Shown: piece by piece, positions 25,639-35,556 of the stretch | Numbering within the stretch: position 1 is the stretch's first letter | Layout of the letters: the number at the start of each line of letters is the position of its first letter | Made by a program: the position numbers and the translations under genes | From: an uncultured Deferribacteres bacterium | GTDB taxonomy: Bacteria; Zhuqueibacterota; JdFR-76; DREG01 | Direction of reading: 5' to 3' | NCBI GenBank assembly: GCA_913009825.1 | Contig: CAJVYQ010000015.1 | Coordinates: forward strand, 23,117-87,116 | Length of the DNA stretch: 64,000 bases | The notes under the pieces: generated by a model | The model's database searches: none | What the model was told of the DNA's origin: nothing | Seen by the model: only the letters and a program-made list of their open reading frames with translations

Positions 25639-26496
25639 CTAATTTGACAATTGGGGTATCTTATGTACTGCAACATCCCTGCGTATCTCCAGCCAATTGG
25701 TTCTGATTTTATCCAATTGTCTGATAAAAATATTGTCCCGGTCAAGCAAAGCAAGCGGCGTTTGCATTTTAATGGATTGGACAACATTTTCATCCCGTAA
25801 CAGAAATCCTAAGTAGTTTATTCTCCGATAGAGAAATTTTTGCACAATCAAATTAAATTTTTGATAGGCTTCGATCGCTTCACTTTCAGAATCGACCAGG
25901 TTAATAACAATATGAACAGGAATTTGGGGGTAATAGTAAGACAGTATTTTTAAAATGGCATAAGCATCGGCTATGGAAGTGGGCTCCGGCGTGGCAATAA
26001 TCATCACTTCATCGCAGGATGTGAGTTCCCCGAAAACCAGGCTGGATATCCCCGAGGCGGTATCCACTAACATATAATCGAAGCGGCCGTCCAGTTTTTT
26101 AAATTGATTTTTGAAATGCTGCGCAATTTCGTCCCGGTAATTTATCAATTCCAGGGCTCCGGACCCCGTGGGCAAGATAGAACAGTACGGCTGGTATTCA
26201 AAAATCACTTCCGATAATTTTTTACCGCCTCGCTTCACATCCGTATAAGTAAATTGAGGGGATGTATCGGTTAAAATCTGGATTTTGGAAAGATTGATAT
26301 CCCCATCCACCAAAAGGGTTTTTTGTTCCTCTTTAGCAAAAAGGAGTGCCAGGTTCAGGGCAATCACACTTTTCCCCACCCCCCCCTTTCCCGAAGTAAT
26401 TGCCAGTCGTTTCGTATGAAAATCACTTTTAATGTGGGGGTACAGTTCTCTTTCCGGAATCAAATCGCGTAATTTCCAGGCCTGATCTTTCGGCAT
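25639..26496 (-). CDS. flhG: FlhG, MinD-like ATPase controlling flagellar number
   Basis: 285 residues. The deviant Walker A motif SGKGGVGKS lies near residue 36, then LLVDGDINLSKIQI and LVDTASGIS, typical of the MinD/ParA group. It is encoded immediately after flhF; the start ATG overlaps the flhF stop by one base (TGATG). FlhG limits basal-body number and stimulates the FlhF GTPase at the membrane. The 3' end lies 6 bp from a repeat element. Confidence 0.95.
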   Translation of the reverse strand: MPKDQAWKLRDLIPERELYPHIKSDFHTKRLAITSGKGGVGKSVIALNLALLFAKEEQKTLLVDGDINLSKIQILTDTSPQFTYTDVKRGGKKLSEVIFEYQPYCSILPTGSGALELINYRDEIAQHFKNQFKKLDGRFDYMLVDTASGISSLVFGELTSCDEVMIIATPEPTSIADAYAILKILSYYYPQIPVHIVINLVDSESEAIEAYQKFNLIVQKFLYRRINYLGFLLRDENVVQSIKMQTPLALLDRDNIFIRQLDKIRTNWLEIRRDVAVHKIPQLSN

Positions 26497-27707
26497 CAAG
26501 GTTTCTCTCCCATCATCATTTTGGTCAGTAAATCATTCCCGGGTTTCATGATATCATCCGGTACATTCTGTCCTGTGGCAATAAATGAGATCGGTTTTTT
26601 TGCTTTGTGCAGTACGCCCAATATGGAACCGAAGGAACCGGTTTCATCCATTTTTGTGAACAGAATTTTTTCCAGGGGAAAGATAGAAAATCGTTCAACC
26701 ACGTCTTTCATATACTCTTCTTTACTTGTCAGGCTCAGAACCAAGTGGGTTTCCGGACTGGGGCAATCCCGGAAATAAGTCAGCATCTCTTTTAAGGCAG
26801 CGCCATTTTGCGGACTTTTACCCGGCGTATCGATATAAATCACCTCGCAGTCGGATAGACGAGTGAGAGCCGTTTGCATTTCTGCCGGCGAATAGACCAC
26901 TTCCAGCGGCAGTTTTGTGATGTTTGCATAAGTGCGCAACTGCTCGATGGCGGCAATTCTGTACGTATCGATGGAGATCAACCCAACTTTCTGCTGTTGA
27001 TATATTTTATCGATCGCCGACAATTTGGCAATGCAGGTGGTTTTACCAACACCGGTCGGGCCAATCATCACCTTTATTTTTTTGTCGGCCGGATCTGCCC
27101 GGGATGAAAAAGGATAACTTTCCAATAGTTTGAGAATAGTTGCAGATATTTCCCGCTTAATATATTTCCTGCTGCTTCGGCCCTGGCGTGACATCTTTTT
27201 ATCCGTATTATGAATGATGGTACCCGCCAGTTGTTTGTTTACCCCGGCTTTGATCAACCGGGCATAACTTTCAATAAAATCCGGCGGCATCTCCGGATAT
27301 CCGGTTCCTTGCAGCAAGAGTGACAACGAATCGATGCGTTCCCTGACTTCCTGAAGTTCTGAAAAATCGGGCGATAGTACCGCCCGGGAAGTCTGCTGCT
27401 CCACCGGTTTTTTAACAAAATTTTTCCTGGAATAAGTAAAAGCGGAATTGGATTCATCCAAAGAAAATCTTTCTTCCGGCCCGGCCGAACCACTACCCGG
27501 CCGGATGGGATTCATCTTCTGCGGCCATTTTCCTTTTTCATTACCATATTCTTCATCGATGGCCGCAGTGGCGATTACGTAACGTTTCCTGCTCTGGCGG
27601 TCATATTTTTCAGTCATGCTCAAGAGAATGGCATCTTCACCCAAAGCCTGCCTTATTTTTTGCAAAGCTCCTTGACTGTTTTCAGCAGTAAATTTTTTAA
27701 TTTTCAT
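26496..27707 (-). CDS. flhF: FlhF, SRP-type GTPase for flagellar placement
   Basis: 403 residues. The N-terminal basic B domain (MKIKKFTAENSQGALQKIRQALGEDAIL) and a variable linker precede the NG domain. There G1 is GPTGVGKTT, SIDTYRIAAIEQL follows, DTPG is the G3 motif and TKMDETGSFGS the G4 region. It directs the first basal-body components to their site. It overlaps flhA by 4 bp (ATGA) and flhG by one base. Confidence 0.96.
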   Translation of the reverse strand: MKIKKFTAENSQGALQKIRQALGEDAILLSMTEKYDRQSRKRYVIATAAIDEEYGNEKGKWPQKMNPIRPGSGSAGPEERFSLDESNSAFTYSRKNFVKKPVEQQTSRAVLSPDFSELQEVRERIDSLSLLLQGTGYPEMPPDFIESYARLIKAGVNKQLAGTIIHNTDKKMSRQGRSSRKYIKREISATILKLLESYPFSSRADPADKKIKVMIGPTGVGKTTCIAKLSAIDKIYQQQKVGLISIDTYRIAAIEQLRTYANITKLPLEVVYSPAEMQTALTRLSDCEVIYIDTPGKSPQNGAALKEMLTYFRDCPSPETHLVLSLTSKEEYMKDVVERFSIFPLEKILFTKMDETGSFGSILGVLHKAKKPISFIATGQNVPDDIMKPGNDLLTKMMMGEKP

Positions 27708-29773
27708 TGCTTTAACCTTATCACTCCAACGGATTGAATGTTTACATCGCCCGGAACCTCATTGTAGGACAAAACAGACAATTGAGGAAAAGCCATCTCT
27801 AATATTTTCTGTAAATAGGACCGGATCGTCGGCGAACACAGTAACAATGGCGTATATCCGGCGATGTTCATTTTATCAATTTCTTCCCGAATATTATCAT
27901 AGAGTTTTTTCAGATGATCCGGGGGCAAATTCAAGCCTATTTTTTGATTATGTTCCAGGTTGTTGGACAGATAATTTTCCAGTCCCGGCTCCAGGATTAA
28001 GCTATTGATCACATTCTGATTATCGATAAACGGTTTGGAAATTATTTTTAGGAGTGCGCTGCGCACAAATTCGGTGAGAACATCTGTTTCTTTGGTCAGT
28101 GAGGCAGCATCGGCAAGGGTTTCCAGAATGGTGGCCATATCACGAATGGGCACCCGCTCGCGCAGCAAGTTTTGCAAAACCTTCTGCACCTGGCCTGTAT
28201 TCAACATATTGGGAATCAATTCTTCAACCAGGGCACCGTTTTCCTTTTTTACATTTTCGATTAGATCATTTACATCCTGCCGACTCATAATTTCGAAGGC
28301 ATGCTGTTTCAGCACTTCTTTCAAATGGGTAGCCATCACGGCGCCGGGTTCAACAATAGTATATCCTTTTTTCTCAGCAATTTCCCGCTGCGTTTCTTGC
28401 AGCCAAACCGCAGGCAGACCGAAAGCGGGGTCTACGGTATCGATGCCTTCAATATCAATTTTGTTTTCCCCGCCGGCCAATGCCATCATCCGGTTCATGT
28501 AAATTTCCCCTTTGGCAACATCCGCGCCCCGGATCTTAATAATATATTCTTCCGGATTCAGGCTGATATTATCCCGGATGCGGATAGGCGGAATCACAAT
28601 ACCCAGCTCGATGGCGCACTGCTTGCGAATGGCGGTGATCCGGGTCAACAGATCCCCACCCTGTTCTTCGTCCACCAGAGAGATTAATCCGTATCCGATC
28701 TCTATTTCCAACGGATCCACGTGCAGGTAGCGGGTGATATTTTCTTCTTCATCTTCTAATTCTTCCTTTTCTCCGACAAGTTCCGCCGCCGCCTCTTCTT
28801 TTTTTGCCTGATAAACACCACGTGCCACAATCGCCGACAACCCGGCCAGAATGAGAAAGGGAAGGGTTGGTAAACCCGGCGTAATGCCAAACATGAACAG
28901 CGCACCGGCGACAATCGAAAGGGCACGCGGCTGCTTGAGCAATTGAGCCGATAAATCCTGTCCAAGATTGGTTTCCGAAGAAGCCCGGGTGACAATAAGA
29001 CCGGCGGAAGTGGACAGAACGAGTGCAGGAATCTGCGAAACCAAACCGTCCCCAACCGTAAGAAGCGTGTAGGTTTGCAGAGCATCGGAAAAACCCATAT
29101 TTTTTTGCACCATGCCAATAATAAATCCACCGATAATATTAATCACTGTAATAATTAAACCGGCGATGGCATCCCCCCGGACAAATTTTGAAGCCCCGTC
29201 CATGGCGCCGTAAAAATCCGCTTCACTGGCTATTTTTTCCCGTCTTTTTCTCGCTTCCACTTCATCTATTAACCCGGCATTTAAATCGGCATCGATTGCC
29301 ATCTGTTTTCCCGGCATGGCATCTAATGTAAACCGGGCGGCAACTTCGGCAATTCTTCCCGCTCCTTTGGTGATGACAACAAATTGGATAATAACCAGGA
29401 TAAAGAAAATCACAAATCCAACAACATAATTTCCCTTAACCACGAAATTGCCGAATGCGGATATCACATTCCCGGCATAAGCATCACCTAAAATCAGCCT
29501 TGTTGAAGCCACATTCAGAGAAAGCCGGAAGAGGGTCATCACCAAAAGCATGCTGGGAAAAACGGAAAAATCCAGCGGTTCATTTAAATACAGAGAGATC
29601 ATCAACACCACCAAAGCAAATGTGATGTTGATGGCTAACAAAATATCCAAAAAACCGGCAGGGAGCGGAATAACCATTACCGCAAGTATAGCGATGACGC
29701 CGACAGCCAAAACGATATCACTTTGTCCGGTTATCCGCCTGAGGAGTCCGTTCTTTTGCTGCGGTTGGTTCAT
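27704..29773 (-). CDS. flhA: Flagellar export gate protein FlhA
   Basis: 689 residues. About eight transmembrane helices fill the N-terminal half, with the FHIPEP signature region (SMLLVMTLFRLSLNVASTRLIL, then DAMPGKQMAIDADLNAGLI). The C-terminal cytoplasmic domain binds chaperone-substrate complexes. The stretch after residue 335 contains an acidic linker (EEAAAELVGEKEELEDEEEN). It overlaps flhB and flhF by 4 bp each. Length is normal. Confidence 0.97.
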   Translation of the reverse strand: MNQPQQKNGLLRRITGQSDIVLAVGVIAILAVMVIPLPAGFLDILLAINITFALVVLMISLYLNEPLDFSVFPSMLLVMTLFRLSLNVASTRLILGDAYAGNVISAFGNFVVKGNYVVGFVIFFILVIIQFVVITKGAGRIAEVAARFTLDAMPGKQMAIDADLNAGLIDEVEARKRREKIASEADFYGAMDGASKFVRGDAIAGLIITVINIIGGFIIGMVQKNMGFSDALQTYTLLTVGDGLVSQIPALVLSTSAGLIVTRASSETNLGQDLSAQLLKQPRALSIVAGALFMFGITPGLPTLPFLILAGLSAIVARGVYQAKKEEAAAELVGEKEELEDEEENITRYLHVDPLEIEIGYGLISLVDEEQGGDLLTRITAIRKQCAIELGIVIPPIRIRDNISLNPEEYIIKIRGADVAKGEIYMNRMMALAGGENKIDIEGIDTVDPAFGLPAVWLQETQREIAEKKGYTIVEPGAVMATHLKEVLKQHAFEIMSRQDVNDLIENVKKENGALVEELIPNMLNTGQVQKVLQNLLRERVPIRDMATILETLADAASLTKETDVLTEFVRSALLKIISKPFIDNQNVINSLILEPGLENYLSNNLEHNQKIGLNLPPDHLKKLYDNIREEIDKMNIAGYTPLLLCSPTIRSYLQKILEMAFPQLSVLSYNEVPGDVNIQSVGVIRLKQ

Positions 29774-30837
29774 TGAACGCCTTTCTGTTTTAAACGATAG
29801 ACATAAGCCAGGATTTCAGCCACACTTTTGTACAGGTCAACCGGTGTTTCCTGGCCGATATTACACATTTTGAACAGCGCCCTGGCCAACGATGGATTTT
29901 CAACAATGGGCACATCATTTTCCCGCGCAATTTTTTTGATTTTCTCGGCAATTTTTCTGGCGCCTTTGGCAACCACCACAGGCGCGCTCATCTCACCGGA
30001 AACATATTTCAGTGCTACGGCATAATGGACCGGGTTGGTGATAATCACATCCGCATTGGGCACTTCCGACATCATCCGCTTATGCGACATTTCCCGCTGT
30101 ACACTGCGAATTCTGGACTTAACCAATGGATCGCCTTCATATTGCTTCATCTCCTGTTTCACTTCATCCTTGGTCATTTTCAAACTCTTTTCATGATCCC
30201 AACGTTGAAAGACAAAATCAAATGCCGCCAGAAAGACAAGGGCAATTGAAGCTCTCAATGCCATTTTCATTATTGTATGTCCCAAAAATGAAGCAACCTG
30301 TACTATACTCTGATCCATAAGCGGGATAAAATCTTTGGCAGCGCCCATAATCGTTATATAAACAACCACGCCAACGGTGGTTATCTTCAATAATCCTTTT
30401 ATCAGTTCTTCTGCGGATTTAGCCGAAAAAATTCGTTTAAAACCGTTAAGCGGATTGACTTTATTCAGATCCGGTTTTATCGGTTCGCCGGTAATCATAA
30501 ATCCCACTTGCATCACATTTGCCGTGGCCCCGATAATCATTACACTTAACATTAGTGGAGCAAGCACTTTAATTGCAAAGAGAATGGTTTGCGCGTTGTA
30601 AAAACGCAAACTTTCCTGTGACAGATCATACCCGTTTAAATTTTCAAAGATTTCATGCATCAGTCCCTGAATATTACTAAAAAAATTATGCGAAAAAAAG
30701 ATGAACACAAGAGTTCCGGTTAGCAATACCAACGAAGAATTGACCTCGTTGCTCTTGGCAACATTGCCTTTTTTTCTTGCCTCTTCACGCCGCTTCGGCG
30801 TTGCCTTTTCGGTCTTTTCACCGCTCTGTTCCGGCAT
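29770..30837 (-). CDS. flhB: Flagellar export gate protein FlhB
   Basis: 355 residues. The start EKTEKATPKRREEARKKGNVAKS is the classic FlhB motif. Four membrane helices follow, then a cytoplasmic domain with the autocleavage site NPVH in place of the usual NPTH (VIITNPVHYAVAL). Cleavage between Asn and Pro switches export from rod/hook to filament subunits. The C-terminus resembles the separate FlhX protein at 17226-17531. Confidence 0.97.
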   Translation of the reverse strand: MPEQSGEKTEKATPKRREEARKKGNVAKSNEVNSSLVLLTGTLVFIFFSHNFFSNIQGLMHEIFENLNGYDLSQESLRFYNAQTILFAIKVLAPLMLSVMIIGATANVMQVGFMITGEPIKPDLNKVNPLNGFKRIFSAKSAEELIKGLLKITTVGVVVYITIMGAAKDFIPLMDQSIVQVASFLGHTIMKMALRASIALVFLAAFDFVFQRWDHEKSLKMTKDEVKQEMKQYEGDPLVKSRIRSVQREMSHKRMMSEVPNADVIITNPVHYAVALKYVSGEMSAPVVVAKGARKIAEKIKKIARENDVPIVENPSLARALFKMCNIGQETPVDLYKSVAEILAYVYRLKQKGVQ

Positions 30838-30848
30838 GCTATCTCAAC

Positions 30849-31628
30849 TTAAAACGTAACAATCAATGCCAACCATTTACTGTAAAACGCATGAAACATT
30901 TTCTCAAATACGAAAGCAAATGCGGGGATGGACATCCCCAATACAACCAGTCCAACGCCGATTTGCAACGGAAAGCCGACAATAAAAATATTCATTTGCG
31001 GCATGGTTCTGCCTAAAATTCCCAAACCCACGTTGGTAAGAAAGATGGTCACCATAATCGGTGCGGCAATCTTTAATCCGATGATAAATATTTCCCGGCT
31101 TAAATCCACAAGGGCTTCACCCAAAACATTTGGGAATGAAGCCCCCACCAACGGAACAACCTGAAAACTTTTGACAATTCCCTGTAAGAAGTAAAGATGA
31201 CCATCCAGAGTGATAAAAATCAGCATCGCCAAAATATACTCAAACTGGGCAATCAACGACATCCTGATCTGCGACAAAGGATCCAATACGCTGGTAATGC
31301 CAAATCCCATCTGAAACCCGATCAATTCACCACCCAATTGCACGCCGGCAAACAACATAAGGGGAATGAAGCCTACCATCAAGCCGGCAAGTAAACTCTG
31401 GAGCATGGACACTGAAAATCCCAGTAAAGATTGTGTTTCCTGCGGTACTGCAGCGCCTGTTAGCAGCGGATAAACGATCACGGATATGAGCAGCGCCAAG
31501 CCTAATTTTAACTGAATGGGAACACTCCTCTCGCCGTAAAAGGGGATGATGGCCATGATTGTAGCCAACCGGATAAAAATAAGAAAAAATTTCTGCACAT
31601 CAGACAGTGTGAGGCCAAATAAATTCAT
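30849..31628 (-). CDS. fliR: Flagellar export gate protein FliR
   Basis: 259 residues with about six hydrophobic helices. Visible features include FIRLATIMAIIPFYGERSVPIQLKLGLALLISVIVYPLL and ELIGFQMGFGITSVLDP, typical of FliR. It forms the export pore with FliP and FliQ. It lies 11 bp before flhB and 8 bp after fliQ. Confidence 0.95.
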   Translation of the reverse strand: MNLFGLTLSDVQKFFLIFIRLATIMAIIPFYGERSVPIQLKLGLALLISVIVYPLLTGAAVPQETQSLLGFSVSMLQSLLAGLMVGFIPLMLFAGVQLGGELIGFQMGFGITSVLDPLSQIRMSLIAQFEYILAMLIFITLDGHLYFLQGIVKSFQVVPLVGASFPNVLGEALVDLSREIFIIGLKIAAPIMVTIFLTNVGLGILGRTMPQMNIFIVGFPLQIGVGLVVLGMSIPAFAFVFEKMFHAFYSKWLALIVTF

Positions 31629-31636
31629 ATCGTCTA

Positions 31637-31906
31637 CTAATGGGCTACGGTCGAGATACTATTGAACACATTGGTAGCAAAAGAGATCAAAACATTGAGC
31701 ATCCAGGGCAGAAACAGAAAAAGAGTCAACACCACAACCAAAATTTTCGGTATGAATGTGAGCGTCATTTCCTGGATCTGTGTGACCGCCTGAAATACAC
31801 CGATGATCAACCCAACTACCAATCCCGTGAGCAACATGGGCGCCGCTACAATGAAAGCGGTCGATAATGCATTTTTACCCAGAGCAATTACAAATTCCTG
31901 TGTCAT
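31637..31906 (-). CDS. fliQ: Flagellar export gate protein FliQ
   Basis: 89 residues with two transmembrane helices. The motif PMLLTGLVVGLIIGVFQAVTQIQEMTLTFIPKI is nearly invariant in FliQ. It is placed between fliP and fliR as usual, with GAGGA ahead of the ATG. Confidence 0.97.
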   Translation of the reverse strand: MTQEFVIALGKNALSTAFIVAAPMLLTGLVVGLIIGVFQAVTQIQEMTLTFIPKILVVVLTLFLFLPWMLNVLISFATNVFNSISTVAH

Positions 31907-31913
31907 GAAATCC

Positions 31914-32675
31914 TCATACAGTGAAACTTCTTATGATCGAGCCAACAATCAGATACCAGCCATCGATTAACACAAATAACAATATTTTAAACGGCAGCGA
32001 AATCATAATCGGCGGCAGCATCAACATGCCCATGGACATTAAAACACTGGCTACAATGACATCAATGACCAAAAACGGCATATAAATTAAAAAACCGATT
32101 TGGAAAGCGATGCGCAGTTCACTGATCACAAACGCCGGGATTAAAACATGGGTTGGAATACCGCCGGCGTTTTGCGGTTTGTTGATCTTTGCAATGCTGA
32201 CCAATAAGCTTAAATCTTTTTCACGGGTCTGTTTCAGCATAAAAGTGCGCAGCGGTTCAATGGCATTCTTTGCCGCATCATCAAAGGAGATTTCTTCATT
32301 GAGATATGGTTTCACGGCGTTTTTATAAACCTGGTCGAATACCGGATTCATGATAAAAAGCGTTAAAAACAGGGACAATCCGATCAAAACCTGGTTCGGC
32401 GGCATCTGCTGCAATCCCACGGCCTGTCGCAAAAAATGAAATACTACAATAATACGAGTGAATGATGTTGTCAGAATCAGAATGGCCGGAGCCAGGCTCA
32501 GTACCGTCATCAACAGAAGAATTTCCAAAGTGACGGCAACATCACGCGGGTTTTTCGCATTATCCACCGACAGTGAAACTTTAGGAATCACCTGTTGAGA
32601 ATATCCTTCTCCGCTCAGACTTAGAACAAGCAGAATCAAGATAAAAAGAAAAATTATTTTACGCGATCTATTCAT
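31914..32675 (-). CDS. fliP: Flagellar export gate protein FliP
   Basis: 253 residues. A signal peptide (about residues 1-26) is followed by the FliP core: SLAPAILILTTSFTRIIVVFHFLRQAVGLQQMPPNQVLIGLSLFLTLFIM, and at the C-terminus ISELRIAFQIGFLIYMPFLVIDVIVASVLMSMGM. Five FliP subunits form the outer part of the export pore. The ATG at 32675 is used; a TTG directly before it is in frame. The Shine-Dalgarno sequence is weak. Confidence 0.97.
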   Translation of the reverse strand: MNRSRKIIFLFILILLVLSLSGEGYSQQVIPKVSLSVDNAKNPRDVAVTLEILLLMTVLSLAPAILILTTSFTRIIVVFHFLRQAVGLQQMPPNQVLIGLSLFLTLFIMNPVFDQVYKNAVKPYLNEEISFDDAAKNAIEPLRTFMLKQTREKDLSLLVSIAKINKPQNAGGIPTHVLIPAFVISELRIAFQIGFLIYMPFLVIDVIVASVLMSMGMLMLPPIMISLPFKILLFVLIDGWYLIVGSIIRSFTV

Positions 32676-32683
32676 CAATTTAT

Positions 32684-33178
32684 TTAGTTCTTTTGATGCC
32701 CCAGAAAACCCTGGAGCTGTTCCGCAAAATTAAGTGATTTTCTGGCCGGTGCCGTATTGAATTGGGATATCCATTTCTGCTGTTGTTCCGGTTCATCTAT
32801 TTCCGAGAGTTTGCTGATTCCCGATTCTGAAATTCCCAGAACCAAAATCCGGTCTACCACTTTTACTACACACACCGACTTTTTGGCGATCAAAGGAACA
32901 ATTTGTAAGACTTCAACGGCATTGATTGCAGTACCGTAATTCTTTTTGTAGACGAATCGTCGTAGAAGATACAAAATAACATAAATTAGAATGATGATAA
33001 AACCCAACAGTACAAGCGTCTTAAACATCAATTCGCCAAACCCGGGAACTGCTCCGGTATTCTCCAATGCGGTCGCTTTTTGCTGATTCGCCAGAATGAT
33101 ATAAGAAGCGCCGGAGAGCAGCAGCAATAAGATGATCAGAACAAGAGCTGCTTTTCCTCTTTTCTGTAAAATTTTCAA
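32684..33178 (-). CDS. fliO: Flagellar export protein FliO
   Basis: 164 residues with two membrane segments (about 9-30 and 52-70). The second is followed by RRFVYKKN and a small cytoplasmic domain (VEVLQIVPLIAKKSVCVVKVVDRILVLGISESGI), the FliO pattern. FliO is a scaffold for FliP assembly. It overlaps fliN by 4 bp. Confidence 0.9.
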   Translation of the reverse strand: MKILQKRGKAALVLIILLLLLSGASYIILANQQKATALENTGAVPGFGELMFKTLVLLGFIIILIYVILYLLRRFVYKKNYGTAINAVEVLQIVPLIAKKSVCVVKVVDRILVLGISESGISKLSEIDEPEQQQKWISQFNTAPARKSLNFAEQLQGFLGHQKN

Positions 33179-33648
33179 TTGGTAATTCCTTTGAGCCGGT
33201 CGGTGGGATTTAACAGATCCGTAATACGCACGCCAAACCGGTCATCGATAACAACAACCTCACCTTTGGCAATTTTTTTGTTATTGATGAGAATATCGAT
33301 ATTTTCATCGGCCATCTTATCAAACTCGATGATTGCTCCTTCGCCTAATTGCAGCACTTCCCGAATCGGAATCTCTTTTCTGGCCAATTCCACGGAAATC
33401 TGTAATTCCAGGTCAAATAACATATCGAAAGAGAATTCACTGGAAAAATCTTTAACATCCTCATCCGACAATGAATCATCAAAACTTCCGGCTTCCGCAT
33501 CAAAAAAATTTTCAACTTCGCTATCCTGGCCGTTGTTTGGTATTTTTTCCTCACCGGATGCTGCATCAACCTGTTTCTCTCCGGTTAATTCCTCCACAGG
33601 TGAATTTTTACCGGTTGTCTGTTCATTTTTCTGTTTTTTTTCTTCCAC
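33175..33648 (-). CDS. fliN: Flagellar motor switch protein FliN
   Basis: 157 residues. The first 80 residues are acidic and low in complexity. The C-terminal SpoA domain (LELQISVELARKEIPIREVLQLGEGAIIEFDK, then INNKKIAKGEVVVIDDRFGVRITDL) is diagnostic. It forms the C-ring with FliM. It overlaps fliO by 4 bp and lies 17 bp after fliM. Confidence 0.96.
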   Translation of the reverse strand: MEEKKQKNEQTTGKNSPVEELTGEKQVDAASGEEKIPNNGQDSEVENFFDAEAGSFDDSLSDEDVKDFSSEFSFDMLFDLELQISVELARKEIPIREVLQLGEGAIIEFDKMADENIDILINNKKIAKGEVVVIDDRFGVRITDLLNPTDRLKGITN

Positions 33649-33665
33649 AAGTTTTCTCCATCATT

Positions 33666-34640
33666 TTATAGTTTATCTAAAATTTTAAATGCCGTTTTGT
33701 TTTTATACTGACCCGCTGTGCCCTTGAAAAGTACTTTGTTGCCAATTTGCAGATCCAACAAACCCTTAACATGAGTATCCAGAAGAAGTACATCTCCTTT
33801 TTGCAGTTTCATAACTTCATTTACACTTAAATTAGATTTCCCCAGATCGATTGAAACCGGAACGAAGATATTTTCGATACTGTTACGCATGAACTGAACT
33901 TCGTGGATGGAAGAAGGTCTTTTATTCTCTCTGTCCTCCTGTTCAATTACAGGAATTAATTCTTCGATCAACAAATAAGGATATGTGATATTGAAGACAT
34001 TATTCAGATGAATTTTTTCATTAAAGCTCATCTTATAGTTGATTGTGACCACACTATCACCTCGCCGGACGAATTGAAGATAATCGCTGCTGGTTAGATA
34101 ATTTTGTAGTTTCATTTTGAATCCTGCGGTCTTTTCCCAGGTTGTTTGGAAAATTTTAATTAAGTAATCAACCACATTTTGCACAATTTTTCGTTCGATC
34201 TTGGTTAATTCTCTATCTTCATCATTTGTCGACCCGGGGCCTCCCAGAAGCCGGTCTAAAATATAAAAAGAGAGAGTGTTGCGTATTTCGAAGACAATAT
34301 TTCTTTTTTGCGGCGACAAGTTAAAAACATAAATACTCGTTGGATTTTGCAGAATTTGATAGTACTCTTCCAGTGCGTACTGCTTAACCGAATTTAGCTG
34401 AATACGAATATTGGCGCGCAATGTGTTGTTCAAATGAACGGCAGCTTCGGTGGCATAACTGTCATGAATACGTTCCAATATGCGGCGGGTCTCTTTGGAT
34501 AGCTTTCCCCGGTTACGAAAATCGTACGTTTGCACAAACTGTCTTGGCGGTGGTTCTTCCCTATAAAAATTTTTTCGGTACTTCGGCGACAGAACTTTCA
34601 ATAGTTCATCCATCTGTGCCTGATCAGCAATCGTATTCAA
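33666..34640 (-). CDS. fliM: Flagellar motor switch protein FliM
   Basis: 324 residues from a TTG start at 34640, which follows AGGAG by seven bases. The protein then begins NTIADQAQMDELL, the counterpart of the FliM N-terminal SQxEIDxLL segment that binds phospho-CheY. Longer forms reaching 34727 lack any ribosome binding site. The middle domain has RNIVFEIRNTLSFYILDRLLGGPGS. The C-terminal SpoA domain reads VSIDLGKSNLSVNEVMKLQKGDVLLLDTHVKG. It is the first gene of the run fliM to flhG. Confidence 0.95.
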   Translation of the reverse strand: MNTIADQAQMDELLKVLSPKYRKNFYREEPPPRQFVQTYDFRNRGKLSKETRRILERIHDSYATEAAVHLNNTLRANIRIQLNSVKQYALEEYYQILQNPTSIYVFNLSPQKRNIVFEIRNTLSFYILDRLLGGPGSTNDEDRELTKIERKIVQNVVDYLIKIFQTTWEKTAGFKMKLQNYLTSSDYLQFVRRGDSVVTINYKMSFNEKIHLNNVFNITYPYLLIEELIPVIEQEDRENKRPSSIHEVQFMRNSIENIFVPVSIDLGKSNLSVNEVMKLQKGDVLLLDTHVKGLLDLQIGNKVLFKGTAGQYKNKTAFKILDKL

Positions 34641-35016
34641 TCCGGTTCTCCTGAACTTGTTTGATTTGATATCCAACTTCTCACCGTTTTTAAGCAATCT
34701 ATATGCCAACAATAACGGTAAACGCAAGACAATGTAACCAACTATTATTTTTAGGGGTTAACTAATTACAAGAAAATCAGATTTTGCTTATGGAAGGAAA
34801 TAATTACCGGGAATCACGGCAAGCTTTGCCGCAAAAGGGCGAAATCGCATCCTATCCGGTCTGGAGAGAGAAAGGAAGAACGGATTGGATAATTGGAGGG
34901 ATGAGGCCACTTTAAAAAGAGCTAAAACTCTTATATTGGAGCGAGCTGCTTTCAATTCCCAGTGTAGAAGCGCGGGGCTCTAAGCATAAGAGCTTTTAAC
35001 CGGCGACGACTAACAA
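34641..35016. other. Intergenic region between fliL and fliM with short palindromes
   Basis: 376 bp without a gene. It contains the palindrome CGGCAAGCTTTGCCG at 34817-34831, which recurs at 51771-51785, and an imperfect inverted pair around AAGAGCTAAAACTCTTAT (about 34917) and ATAAGAGCTTTTA (about 34987). A promoter for fliM is expected here but no clear consensus was found. Confidence 0.5.
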
Positions 35017-35514
35017 TTATTGCAATATAAAATTGGTAAAATAGACGCCCTGAATCCCCCGTTCCGGCAAAATGTTATTCACATCCGCCATTATTTTTAT
35101 GCGCAGCGTATCTTTGTCGGCAGCATCATCCAATTGAGAAATGGTACTATTGGAAAATAAGGAAATCAGATAATCGCGCACTTTCACATCCATCTTTTCA
35201 ATATCTCCCATGGTTTTGGAATCCACACAATCAAACCCGATGCTAACATTTATAAAATGTCTGCCACCGGTCTCTTTCGGATTGACGATGACATCTTCAA
35301 CCATATAAATCTGGCCGATACTTTTAGCCTGTTTTTTTTGCTCATTTTTTACCGGTTGGGAAGAATTTTTTAACTCGTTCTTTGGTTTTACAATACTGGT
35401 GATGAAAAAATATGAAAGCACCAATTGAATAACCAACAGCGGAGTAACAATTATGATGATTTTTTTCAGCGAAAACGATTTCTTCTTTTTCTTCTCATTT
35501 TCTTCTTCAGCCAT
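35017..35514 (-). CDS. fliL: Flagellar basal body-associated protein FliL
   Basis: 165 residues. A Lys-rich cytoplasmic start, one membrane span (about 18-40), then the FliL periplasmic domain (IYMVEDVIVNPKETGGRHFINVSIGFDC) and the ending GIQGVYFTNFILQ. It surrounds and stabilises MotAB stators. It lies downstream of motB, as in many phyla. Confidence 0.93.
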   Translation of the reverse strand: MAEEENEKKKKKSFSLKKIIIIVTPLLVIQLVLSYFFITSIVKPKNELKNSSQPVKNEQKKQAKSIGQIYMVEDVIVNPKETGGRHFINVSIGFDCVDSKTMGDIEKMDVKVRDYLISLFSNSTISQLDDAADKDTLRIKIMADVNNILPERGIQGVYFTNFILQ

Positions 35515-35556
35515 TTCTATTGTCCTATTTATCTTTTTTTTGATTTTTCTTTCACT

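Noticed and set aside
28035..28502. Plus-strand frame of 155 codons opposite flhA
   Set aside because: It mirrors the codon structure of flhA on the other strand, has no ribosome site and no protein-like motifs. The same applies to 33179-33688 opposite fliN, 45734-46270 opposite fliI and 52496-53092 opposite the metalloprotease gene.
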